Positions 17,540 to 26,316 of a stretch of DNA of 39,962 nucleotides are shown piece after piece. Source of the stretch: a bacterium (GTDB taxonomy: Bacteria > Fidelibacterota > Marinisomatia > Marinisomatales > UBA1611); NCBI GenBank assembly GCA_004321745.1, contig SGYO01000017.1, positions 1 to 39,962 of the forward strand. Reading direction: 5' to 3'. A program made the translations under genes and the position numbers. Each line of letters begins with the position of its first letter. Within the stretch, counting starts at the first letter, position 1. Under the pieces are notes generated by a model that ran no database searches, was not told the origin of the DNA, and worked only from the letters and a program-made list of their open reading frames with translations.

Positions 17540-20500
17540 TTAATTATCAGCTACTTTGACAACTATTTTTATTAGCTTTTCTTTTATTTGAAATTCAGCT
17601 TTATATCCCTCTACATCAGTAATATTGCTAATAAAGGTTGTAAGAGTTTCATTACAAAAGTATTCCTCAAATTTACTAACAGCTTCCTGAAATTCGCCAT
17701 CCAATTCCCAATAAATATTTATTCTATCTTCAACAGAAAATCCAGCATCTTTCCTTACGTTTTGAACCTGTCTTACTAGATCTCTTACAATACCTTCCTG
17801 AATCAGATCATCACTTAATTCTAAGGAAAGACCTACTGTTATTCCATTACCACTTACTGCTGAGAAACCTTCTGCAGCTAAAGTTTCAATAATTATATCT
17901 TCTTGTATTAAATTGAATTCATTATTGTTTTTTTCAACACGAATTTTGCCTGTAGATTCATATTCATTAAACAATTCATCATTATTTTGAGTGTTTAAAA
18001 AACCTATAATATCTTTTAATCCACTTTGATATTTTCTGCCTAACACAGGCAAATTTGGTTTTATCTTGTAGTTAACTAAATCGCCCGCATTTGTCAGGCG
18101 TTCAATTGACTTTACATTTAGCTCATCTAGTATTATATCACTGTATTGATCTATAAAATTAGACATCTCATCGTTTTCTATAGCATACGAAACTTTTGAC
18201 AATGGTTGTCTTATTTTTACTTTTGACTGGTTTCTAGCTGAACGACCAAGCTCAACCACTCGTTTAAGAGAATCAACCTTTTGAATTATATCTAGGTCAA
18301 TAAAACTTTCATCATGCATTGGATAATCGCAAAGATGAACGCTTTCAGGTGCATCAGGGTCAAGATTGACAACTAAGTTTTCATACATTTTTTCAGTACA
18401 AAACGGTAAAACAGGAGAAATACATTTAATACTATTAACTAGCACATGATACAAAGTGGCATATGCAGTGAACTTATCTTTATCATCTTCAGATTTCCAG
18501 AACCTTCTTCTATTTCTTCTAATATACCAGTTCGATAATTCATCTACAAATGTATCAAATGAAACTACCAAACTTGCCACATCATAATTATCAAGGAATG
18601 ATTTACCATTTTTGATTAAGATATGCAACTTTGATAAAATCCATCTATCAAGGATTGTTAAATTATTTCGATCAAGTTTGCCATGGTCATTTAAGTTAAA
18701 TCCATCAACAGATGCGTACGTTGAAAAGAAGGAATATACATTCCAAAACGTAATTAATTTTTTCCGAATTTCGTCTGCAGGGCCATATCCAAAAAGTAAG
18801 TTGTTTTCAAGGTTTTGTCCTGCATACATCCACCGCATCACATCAACACCCATTTTTTCTGCAGCATCATCAAACCAAATTGCATTACCCCAGCTCTTAT
18901 GCATTTCACGCCCATTTTCATCTTTAACCAGTGCGTGCCCAAGCAATGTTTTGAAAGGTGCTGTGTCATCTAACCAGCTAGACATAGCGAGTAATGAATA
19001 AAACCAATTTCTAAATTGTCCGGGAAAGCATTCAGTAACAAAATCAGCAGGATACCATTCTTTCCAGTGATCTTTATCAGATATGTAATCAAGTGTTGAG
19101 AAAGGGACAATACCAGCATCAAGCCAAGGATTACCAACATCTAAAATCCTTTTACCAATTAAACCAGTTTCAGGATGTTTAATTTCAATACTATCAATCC
19201 AAGGTCTATGAGGACTGTTACCCTCAAATTCATCATGACCAGATACAGCTAAGCTTTTTAACTCTTCTTCAGAACCAACAACATAAAAAGAATCATCCTC
19301 AAATACCCAGATTGGTAGTGCAAGGCCCCAAAACCTCTTCTTAGAAATCATCCAATCGCCCATATTGTCCAACCATTCATGCTCTCTTTCCTTACCCCAA
19401 GCAGGAATCCAATTAACTTCATCTACAACGTTCTTAATTTTATCTCGCCAATTCATATTTATATACCACTCTTCAACTAAACGAAAAACTAATTCATCAC
19501 CAGATCTCCAACAATGAGGATATACATGCGGATATTCTTCTACATATACAAGAAATTCTCTATCTTTTAAATCTTGAATAATTTGATCAATTGTACCTCG
19601 GTCCGTGGCTGATTTATTTTCAAGCCATCCAAAACCGTTCATGAACTTTGCTTCGTCATCTAATGGAGCTATGTTTATCAGTCCTTTGTCCTTACCAACT
19701 TTATGATCGATATCACCGCACCCTGGAGCCATATGAACAATACCTGTACCTTCACCGGAGACAACTATATCGTTACCGATTTTATCTTTGCCCGGATTGA
19801 TTACACTATGTTGCATAACAGAGGTTATGCCGGCCTTTTCTAGCTCTTCATTGATAAATGGGAAACCACCTGGTTTATTTTGAGCATCGAGATCATCAAA
19901 AGGACCTATATACTCCAGTCCAACTAGTTCACTACCTTTAACAGAACCAATCTCTTCATAGCCACCATGCTCTTTGAAGATCTGAGAAATTGTTTTAAGC
20001 TTAGGAACTCCCTCGACCCACTGTTTTTTTTCAGAGAACTGCTTTTCTAATCTCTGGTATTCTAAATTATCCTTCGCGAAATAATAAATACTACCATCAG
20101 CAGATTTTAATTTAACATACTCCAGATTGACATTAACAGCAACAACAACATTTGAAGTTAATGTCCAGGGTGTTGTTGTCCAGACCAGTAAATATTCATT
20201 TTCTCTATTTTTTATTGGAAAGCGTACAAAAACCGATTTATGCGATACTAATTTACGCCCCTCAATTACCTCCATTTGGGAGTAGGAAGTTCCAGACCTG
20301 CCACTCCATGGCACTACATCAACATCACGGTATATTTTCTTCTCTTCAAATAATTTTTTTAGAAATCTCCATATAGTATAATTATTCTCATTGGACATTG
20401 TATAATAGGAATTTTCCCAGTCCATCCAGTATCCCAATCGAACAGATTGCTGGGTTTGGATCTTTGAATACTTTAATACTCTCTCTTTACAAAGATTTAC

Positions 20501-20851
20501 AAATTTTTCAATACCAAATTCTTCAACATCTTTTTTCGATTTGAACCCCAGCTCTTTCTCAACCTCAATCTCAACCCAGAGACCTTGACAATCAAAACCA
20601 TTCTGGTACCTGAGCTCATAGCCAGACATAGATTTATACCTATTGTAAATATCTTTTAAGGTACGACCCCAAGCGTGGTGAACACCCATTGGGTTATTTG
20701 CTGTAATTGGCCCATCAATAAAACTCCACTTTTCATTACCTTTGTTTAGATTACGCCTCTTATTAAATATATTTTTGTTCTCCCAGAACTCTAATACTTC
20801 GTGTTCCTGAGAGATAAAATCAACATTAGATGAGATTTTTTTAATGGCCAT
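17540..20851 (-). CDS. ileS: Isoleucyl-tRNA synthetase with altered signature motifs
   Basis: Charges tRNA-Ile. The 1103-aa protein has the class I catalytic fold, a CP1 editing domain with 'GTGIVHMAPGCGDID' near 368, the helical anticodon domain, and a long C-terminal extension without the CxxC zinc finger of E. coli-type IleRS. This is the layout of the second (eukaryote-like) IleRS type. The first signature, normally HXGH, is G56-V57-H58-H59, so first and third residues are swapped. The second, normally KMSKS, reads E649-M-H-K-S653 and is followed by WGN. A GXHH form of this motif has been reported in some type 2 IleRS enzymes and linked to very high mupirocin resistance. IleRS rather than ValRS or LeuRS is inferred from overall pattern and the lspA neighbourhood. 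Confidence 0.9.
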   Translation of the reverse strand: MAIKKISSNVDFISQEHEVLEFWENKNIFNKRRNLNKGNEKWSFIDGPITANNPMGVHHAWGRTLKDIYNRYKSMSGYELRYQNGFDCQGLWVEIEVEKELGFKSKKDVEEFGIEKFVNLCKERVLKYSKIQTQQSVRLGYWMDWENSYYTMSNENNYTIWRFLKKLFEEKKIYRDVDVVPWSGRSGTSYSQMEVIEGRKLVSHKSVFVRFPIKNRENEYLLVWTTTPWTLTSNVVVAVNVNLEYVKLKSADGSIYYFAKDNLEYQRLEKQFSEKKQWVEGVPKLKTISQIFKEHGGYEEIGSVKGSELVGLEYIGPFDDLDAQNKPGGFPFINEELEKAGITSVMQHSVINPGKDKIGNDIVVSGEGTGIVHMAPGCGDIDHKVGKDKGLINIAPLDDEAKFMNGFGWLENKSATDRGTIDQIIQDLKDREFLVYVEEYPHVYPHCWRSGDELVFRLVEEWYINMNWRDKIKNVVDEVNWIPAWGKEREHEWLDNMGDWMISKKRFWGLALPIWVFEDDSFYVVGSEEELKSLAVSGHDEFEGNSPHRPWIDSIEIKHPETGLIGKRILDVGNPWLDAGIVPFSTLDYISDKDHWKEWYPADFVTECFPGQFRNWFYSLLAMSSWLDDTAPFKTLLGHALVKDENGREMHKSWGNAIWFDDAAEKMGVDVMRWMYAGQNLENNLLFGYGPADEIRKKLITFWNVYSFFSTYASVDGFNLNDHGKLDRNNLTILDRWILSKLHILIKNGKSFLDNYDVASLVVSFDTFVDELSNWYIRRNRRRFWKSEDDKDKFTAYATLYHVLVNSIKCISPVLPFCTEKMYENLVVNLDPDAPESVHLCDYPMHDESFIDLDIIQKVDSLKRVVELGRSARNQSKVKIRQPLSKVSYAIENDEMSNFIDQYSDIILDELNVKSIERLTNAGDLVNYKIKPNLPVLGRKYQSGLKDIIGFLNTQNNDELFNEYESTGKIRVEKNNNEFNLIQEDIIIETLAAEGFSAVSGNGITVGLSLELSDDLIQEGIVRDLVRQVQNVRKDAGFSVEDRINIYWELDGEFQEAVSKFEEYFCNETLTTFISNITDVEGYKAEFQIKEKLIKIVVKVADN

Positions 20852-20920
20852 AATTTATTTTAAAAAAAGTTTTACAGGCCGGGAAATTACTTGTGTTTTG
20901 ATTTACTTTGCTAGTTAAGA

Positions 20921-20943
20921 AAAAACAAATTTCGGTTGTTTTT
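20921..20943 (-). terminator. Weak A/T-rich hairpin after the htrA gene
   Basis: AAAAACAA (20921-20928) can pair with TTGTTTTT (20936-20943) across a 7-nt loop. On the minus strand this gives a stem ending in a U run about 30 bp past the protease stop. The stem has two G-C pairs at most, so termination would be weak. Confidence 0.3.
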
Positions 20944-20973
20944 GCATAGCTGAATCATATGAATAAAAAATAT

Positions 20974-22356
20974 TTAATAGTTTAGGGTGACAAAACGGGA
21001 GGAACCATCATTTTTCTTTACCAGTAACAACAAACTACCTCTTTTTCTTGATGCTTTTTCTTTCTTTTTAAATTCTTTCAAGGAATTAACTTGCTGAGTG
21101 CCGACTCTCTTAATTACATCACCCTCTACTAAACCTTTATCAGCGGCTTCACTATTGACATTTACTGACACAACAACAATTTTCCCATCATCTTCATCAA
21201 TATTATATTTCTCCATTAGATCTCTATTTATTTCTTTAAGCTCCAAACCTAATACAGATGTATTTGAAGAATTAGTTTTAACGGCAACTTGTTTTCCATC
21301 TTTTAGCTCCTGAAGTACAACGCTAAGATTCTTTTTACTCCCATTTCTAAAAACAACAACATCAGACTTAGATCCCGGTGGCATAAGTGAAACAATATTT
21401 CTAAGGTTAGATGGGTCTGTAATATTTTTATTATCGAATCTAATGATCACATCGCCTTCCTGAACACCTCCCAACTCAGCTGGACTTTCTCCAACAACTT
21501 GAGTAACTAGTGCACCATCTCTAGATTTCATTTCTAATGCTTTCGCTGCATCTGCATCAAGGGGCTGTATGTAAACTCCAAGCCACGACCTAGTCACATA
21601 GCCTTTATCAATTAAGTCAGACATTATTCTTTCAGTCATATTTGAAGGTATTGCAAAACCTACTCCTCTATTACTTTTTTCGTAACCTCCAGTGGCAATA
21701 GCAGTATTTATACCGATTAACTCACCTTTCATATTCAAGAGGGCACCACCACTATTTCCTGGGTTTATTGCAGCATCTGTTTGTATGAAATCCTCATAAC
21801 TTTGTCCTCTAATAATGTTTGATCTACCCATAGCACTTACAATACCAGTAGTCACTGTATGACTTAAGTTTTCAGAAAAAGGACTTCCCACGGCCATCAC
21901 CCATTCCCCAACTCTTAGTTTATCTGAATCGCCCAATTTTAGTTGCCTGAGATTATCTGCTTCTATCATTAGAATTGCCAAATCAGACTTTGGGTCTGTC
22001 CCCATGATTTCAGCTTTGTATTCACGCTTATCAAATAGCTTTACCTTTATATTATCCATATCCTCAACGACGTGGTTATTTGTAATTATATATCCATTTC
22101 TTGCATCAACTATAACGCCAGAACCTAAGGCATTTGTTTTGTATTCTCTTTCACCGTTTGGGTCCATATATGGATTAAAGAAAAAATAAAGATCATTGTT
22201 TGGTACTTTCATGATCTTGTCTGTTATTATAGTAACAACAGCAGGCTTCGCTTGTTCTGCCACATCAGCAAAAGAGTCACTAAACTGTTGAACAACAGAA
22301 TTTTGAGAAAAAAGATTACTGGTAATAAGACAAGCTAGTATTACGATTCTAATCAT
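20974..22356 (-). CDS. HtrA/DegP-family periplasmic serine protease
   Basis: A 460-aa Do-type protease and chaperone that degrades misfolded envelope proteins. After a short signal peptide (about 1-17) comes a trypsin-like domain with the complete triad H95 (TNNHVV), D125 (DPKSDLAIL) and S202 (NPGNSGGAL). Two PDZ domains follow, about 255-345 and 370-455, the second less conserved. Two PDZ domains place it with DegP/DegQ and not with DegS or HtrA2-like forms. The ATG has AAAGGAA upstream. The gene stands alone, with the secreted-protein terminator upstream of it and 122 bp before ileS. With many exported proteins encoded nearby, a quality-control role fits. The choice between DegP and DegQ cannot be made from sequence. 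Confidence 0.93.
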   Translation of the reverse strand: MIRIVILACLITSNLFSQNSVVQQFSDSFADVAEQAKPAVVTIITDKIMKVPNNDLYFFFNPYMDPNGEREYKTNALGSGVIVDARNGYIITNNHVVEDMDNIKVKLFDKREYKAEIMGTDPKSDLAILMIEADNLRQLKLGDSDKLRVGEWVMAVGSPFSENLSHTVTTGIVSAMGRSNIIRGQSYEDFIQTDAAINPGNSGGALLNMKGELIGINTAIATGGYEKSNRGVGFAIPSNMTERIMSDLIDKGYVTRSWLGVYIQPLDADAAKALEMKSRDGALVTQVVGESPAELGGVQEGDVIIRFDNKNITDPSNLRNIVSLMPPGSKSDVVVFRNGSKKNLSVVLQELKDGKQVAVKTNSSNTSVLGLELKEINRDLMEKYNIDEDDGKIVVVSVNVNSEAADKGLVEGDVIKRVGTQQVNSLKEFKKKEKASRKRGSLLLLVKKNDGSSRFVTLNY

Positions 22357-22411
22357 TATGATTCCTTTAGATTTTATTCTCTAATAATGCAATACAATAG
22401 CATAATGTTCC

Positions 22412-22442
22412 AAAAAAAAAGCCCTCAAAAGAGGGCTTTTTT
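22412..22442 (-). terminator. Rho-independent terminator after the 1240-aa secreted protein gene
   Basis: GCCCTC (22421-22426), loop AAAA, GAGGGC (22431-22436), with nine A on the left and six T on the right. On the minus strand the stem is followed by a nine-U tract. It isolates the secreted-protein gene from the protease gene. Confidence 0.92.
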
Positions 22443-22459
22443 AATAATAAATAGATAAC

Positions 22460-25400
22460 TTATTTTAAGAATAACATCTTTCTCATTGCACTTTTAGCTT
22501 CAGTTTGAAGTGTATAAAAATACATACCAGTTGAAACTTGTATTCCATTATCGTTTGTACCATCCCACTGAACAGTGTGATAACCAGGTGTTATTTTTTC
22601 ATTCTTTAATGTCTTAACTTTTTGACCCATTAAATTAAAAATAGATATATCCACTTTAGTTACCTCAGGTATGTCAAATCTAATTTCAGTATTTGGGTTA
22701 AATGGGTTCGGATAATTTTGATGAAGCGCAAACACACCAGGAACCAGTTTAATAGCCGCTGAGACAACATTAGAAGAAACGTTTGCTATACTACCCTTTG
22801 GCCCTGAAACAATAACATTGTTGATATTCACGCTACTTTCATCAAGTACATCCCCAAAAAAGTTAAATGACATTTTAAGCAAATCATTATTTTCATTTGG
22901 AATAATGAAATCACCAGCAATATCAAAAACAATGACTTTTATTAATCCTTCATCAATATGATTAAAAGTACTCACTACGTTTTCCTGCATAACTACTAAA
23001 GAAGGTGCACTTAGGCTAAGAATGTCAGAGTCGTATTCAATATCAAATTCTAACCCCTTTAGACCTCCATCGTATGAAAGATTAACTGTTAAATCTGAAG
23101 TATTGTAGTTTGGCACTAATTCTAAGGATGCAAAATTTACATAATTTGCTACCCTAGCTGTAGAGGAACCAGATATAATATCAACCACCATTACAACATC
23201 AGCAATATTGAGTTCATCATCCATATTAACATCAGAATTATTAAAAGCTGCGCTACTTGGAGTGGTTTCCTCAAGGATAAAGTCAACCAATGTTAGAACG
23301 TCTTCAATTGTTGTCTCACTATCAAAGTTTGCATCACCTACAGCAAAAGGAACAGCACATGCTGTATTAGATGTTCTCGATTCAACAATACCATAACCAC
23401 CATCTGAAGGTTCTCCAGTATCATATTGTGCTTTTACGACATAACAATAATTTGAATAATTAGACTCAACACTAACAGTATCTAAAGTATCTGCTGTAGT
23501 AGATATTAATGTGGTTGTTAAATCATCAGCTATTAAATAGACATTATATGCCTCGGGATCCTCGTCTCTTAGGTTGTTTGAAGTATTTGGTATCGCCCTA
23601 GGTACATAAATTTCCGGTAAAACATCACCAAAATCTGACGATTCAACAATGTCTGAATGATCAGGGTTAGAGTTAGAAAAACGACCAGAGCTGAGTTCTA
23701 GATTATTATCAATTTCAACTGGCTCAGACTGCACAGCATAGGATACATTTTCAGGAGAACCAGGAGCTCCAATGAAACCAGCTAATATTCCAAAATTACC
23801 AGCTAATGCGATGTAAGCATCTGCAATTGGTTCAAAACCATATCCTGTTGATACCCAATTTCTATCGTAATATTCTGGAGTGGCAGGTTCTTGATCATTA
23901 GCTAGAGAAAGAAATCCACCACCATCACTAATAACGATATAGACATCGCCACTAGATACCTCTATGCCTGCATCAGATAAATCCACTGAAAATTGGGTTA
24001 AAGTCGCATCTTCTGTACTAAAATCTAATAGATTCATACTATACACCGGATCTCCACTAGGTCCAGATACAGATCCATCTGGATCTAGAAAAACAAATAT
24101 AGTTGCTAAATTAGATGTGCCTCCACCATATTCTGTGCCCTGTATGCTAACAACAATATCCTGCAATGTTGCAGGGTAATTAGCAGGAGTAAATCTTACT
24201 CCAAAAAAGCATCCACCATAACCACAACCTATTTGCCCTTCAAAAGTTTCATCATAGTAGGCAAGATCATACTCGGCAACTGATCCTGGAGTTCTCCAGG
24301 ATAAATAAACTTTCTCATCTCCTGGGATTGCAGATAGCGCAACTGGTGCAGGCATATCAGGAGATAAGACAAAGTCCTGAACAGTTGGTTCTGCTTGAGC
24401 TAAAACGGTGACAACTGCAGATTCAGAAGCAAAATTATTTCTAGTTACAGTAACCGCCTGAGAGCCAACTGTTAAATTCACAAGCATGTAGGCACCATCA
24501 GCACCTGTAGTATCTTTAACACCTCCAGCAGAGACAATAGCACTATCTAAAGGTGCTCCATTAGGGTCAGAAATAGTGCCACTAATATCGCCAAAAATAA
24601 AACTTGAGGCATCTTGCACAGTGATCATATCACTTTCATAGTTATCACCGCCAACAGGACCATCATAAACAGCAACAACGCCAAAGGTGTATTGAACACC
24701 ATTTTGCAACCCTGTTACCGTATAACTAGTGCTTTCAATTGGCTCGGAATTTTGAAGCACCTCGCCTACATAAACATTGTAACCTAGAAAATCATATTCA
24801 TTTCTGCTTTGATTATTGGATGTTACTGGTTCTTGATAATTTTGTTGGGTTGAAAGATTGACGTCTAAAGTGTATGTACCGTCATTACTACCATAACCAT
24901 CAACAACAACATAATATAAACCAGCATCTAAATTAATACCTGGCAATTCTGATACATAAGGGCTCGTAAAAGAAGGTGTTGAGCATGCATCGTCATTACA
25001 AGCTATTCCGTAAGTTGTTGCATCAGTGATAACAACATTACCAGTAGCATCTAGGATGTATATTTTTGAGTCATATGCTGTGTTTGTACATAAACTAAAG
25101 TCATAAGTAGCACCAGAACTCGTAAACATATACACCACATCTGGCGAAGCTGAATTTGAATAAGGACACACCTCATCATAATCATCCTCAAAACCAACTG
25201 TAGTACCCTCAGCAGAAAATGGAAGGGCAGTGATAACAAATGGATTATCCATATTATCACCTTCAGTTCCATCACCGCCGCCGCCACCGCCGCCTGGTCC
25301 TTGCCAAATTAGTAGAACTTCCTCATCTGCTGGAAAAGACATTAGATTAGACGGAGCAGCAGCAACCCATTCTTCTGGGGTGCCACACGCAATGTTACTA

Positions 25401-26182
25401 GCTTCAGAAACAGTTTCTACGCCATCAACATCGTAAACAGCGGAGACATAATAACAATACTCAGTGCCATTAGTAATGCCAGTGTGAGCAAATTCTAAAT
25501 CGGTAGTATTACCAATGACAGTACCATTTTGTTGGTAGATTCTGTAAGTGACAAAATCTCCACAACCTTCAGGCACAGGTCTTTGCAAATTAAACGAACC
25601 AGTCGATACTTTTTTGACCTCACTTGAGGTAAGGCTTTCAACCATCTCTTCAGTGATATATTGTCCTTTCTCAAAAGGAACATTTTCGGTGTAGGTTTGT
25701 GAAGTCACACCAAACCAACCTTGATCTGTATTTATCGAAACCTGATACTCTGTGAAATTATCTTCTTGGTCTGTTGTACTTCCAAGAAACTCATGAACCA
25801 TTACCCCATCGATCCAGATAGTAAACCCTGCACCGTCATACATACCGTCCCCATAAGAATCATAAATTGTAAAAACGTAAGTACCAGGCTCTATATCAAA
25901 TTCCCAAGTGTAAACCTCGTTGCTTGAAAAATCACCATCGGACGGCTCCTCTGCTATTATTGTTCCAAATTGATCTACCAAATCCCATGAAGTTTCATAT
26001 CCATAGGTATCAGTAGTTAGTTCTAAGGTAAAAGTTGAAACAAAAGGGTTCGCTGGCTCATCCCAAGAGACAATATTCTGACTATCTCCACCAAAAACGC
26101 TAACATTTTCAACAGGGCATATTTCCTGCGAAAAAATAACATTAGTTAAAAAACAAATTAGAAATGATAGTTTAAATTTCAC
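22460..26182 (-). CDS. Large multidomain secreted protein with type IX-like sorting domain
   Basis: A 1240-aa exported protein starting with signal peptide MKFKLSFLICFLTNVIFSQ. By eye its parts are: fibronectin III-like segments near 185-290; a Gly-rich linker (296-303); a PPC-like beta domain near 310-445 ('GLYYVVVDGYGSNDGTYTL'); another FN3; a carboxypeptidase-regulatory-like domain near 530-605; a jelly-roll-like stretch around 640-790; a dockerin-like Ca-binding pair near 946-1005 (GDANFDSETTIEDV, SDVNMDDELNIADVV); a cohesin-like domain near 1015-1130; and a C-terminal sorting domain with YPNPFNP and a 'GMYFYTL' strand. The tail is that of type IX secretion cargo. No peptidase or glycosidase site was found, so the role is probably adhesion or scaffolding. 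It is a single gene with its own terminator; the start is GTG. Confidence 0.8.
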   Translation of the reverse strand: MKFKLSFLICFLTNVIFSQEICPVENVSVFGGDSQNIVSWDEPANPFVSTFTLELTTDTYGYETSWDLVDQFGTIIAEEPSDGDFSSNEVYTWEFDIEPGTYVFTIYDSYGDGMYDGAGFTIWIDGVMVHEFLGSTTDQEDNFTEYQVSINTDQGWFGVTSQTYTENVPFEKGQYITEEMVESLTSSEVKKVSTGSFNLQRPVPEGCGDFVTYRIYQQNGTVIGNTTDLEFAHTGITNGTEYCYYVSAVYDVDGVETVSEASNIACGTPEEWVAAAPSNLMSFPADEEVLLIWQGPGGGGGGGDGTEGDNMDNPFVITALPFSAEGTTVGFEDDYDEVCPYSNSASPDVVYMFTSSGATYDFSLCTNTAYDSKIYILDATGNVVITDATTYGIACNDDACSTPSFTSPYVSELPGINLDAGLYYVVVDGYGSNDGTYTLDVNLSTQQNYQEPVTSNNQSRNEYDFLGYNVYVGEVLQNSEPIESTSYTVTGLQNGVQYTFGVVAVYDGPVGGDNYESDMITVQDASSFIFGDISGTISDPNGAPLDSAIVSAGGVKDTTGADGAYMLVNLTVGSQAVTVTRNNFASESAVVTVLAQAEPTVQDFVLSPDMPAPVALSAIPGDEKVYLSWRTPGSVAEYDLAYYDETFEGQIGCGYGGCFFGVRFTPANYPATLQDIVVSIQGTEYGGGTSNLATIFVFLDPDGSVSGPSGDPVYSMNLLDFSTEDATLTQFSVDLSDAGIEVSSGDVYIVISDGGGFLSLANDQEPATPEYYDRNWVSTGYGFEPIADAYIALAGNFGILAGFIGAPGSPENVSYAVQSEPVEIDNNLELSSGRFSNSNPDHSDIVESSDFGDVLPEIYVPRAIPNTSNNLRDEDPEAYNVYLIADDLTTTLISTTADTLDTVSVESNYSNYCYVVKAQYDTGEPSDGGYGIVESRTSNTACAVPFAVGDANFDSETTIEDVLTLVDFILEETTPSSAAFNNSDVNMDDELNIADVVMVVDIISGSSTARVANYVNFASLELVPNYNTSDLTVNLSYDGGLKGLEFDIEYDSDILSLSAPSLVVMQENVVSTFNHIDEGLIKVIVFDIAGDFIIPNENNDLLKMSFNFFGDVLDESSVNINNVIVSGPKGSIANVSSNVVSAAIKLVPGVFALHQNYPNPFNPNTEIRFDIPEVTKVDISIFNLMGQKVKTLKNEKITPGYHTVQWDGTNDNGIQVSTGMYFYTLQTEAKSAMRKMLFLK

Positions 26183-26188
26183 GATTTT

Positions 26189-26193
26189 CCTCC
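26189..26193 (-). promoter_or_regulatory. Strong ribosome-binding site that fixes the GTG start of the secreted protein
   Basis: GGAGG on the minus strand, six bases before the GTG at 26182. It is one of the best matches to anti-Shine-Dalgarno in the window and suggests high expression of the secreted protein. Confidence 0.75.
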
Positions 26194-26316
26194 AAAGGTA
26201 AAATTGTAATGATTTTTCTAAAAAAACTTTTATGCTAAAATATAGAGAAAGAATTTAGTGCCTCTGACCTTTTATTCAATTGTTTTTATGAGCATAAATA
26301 AAAATTTTATAACAAA

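Noticed and set aside
25051-25287. 78-codon open frame on the minus strand inside the secreted-protein gene, as a sign of frameshift
   Set aside because: The main frame continues unbroken through this region with sensible domains on both sides; the Gly-run repeat only keeps other frames open.
26253-26263. The 11-mer ATTTAGTGCCT, found again at 34898-34908, as a shared regulatory site
   Set aside because: Many 11-mers repeat by chance in 40 kb of A/T-rich DNA, and the two contexts differ in orientation and distance to genes.
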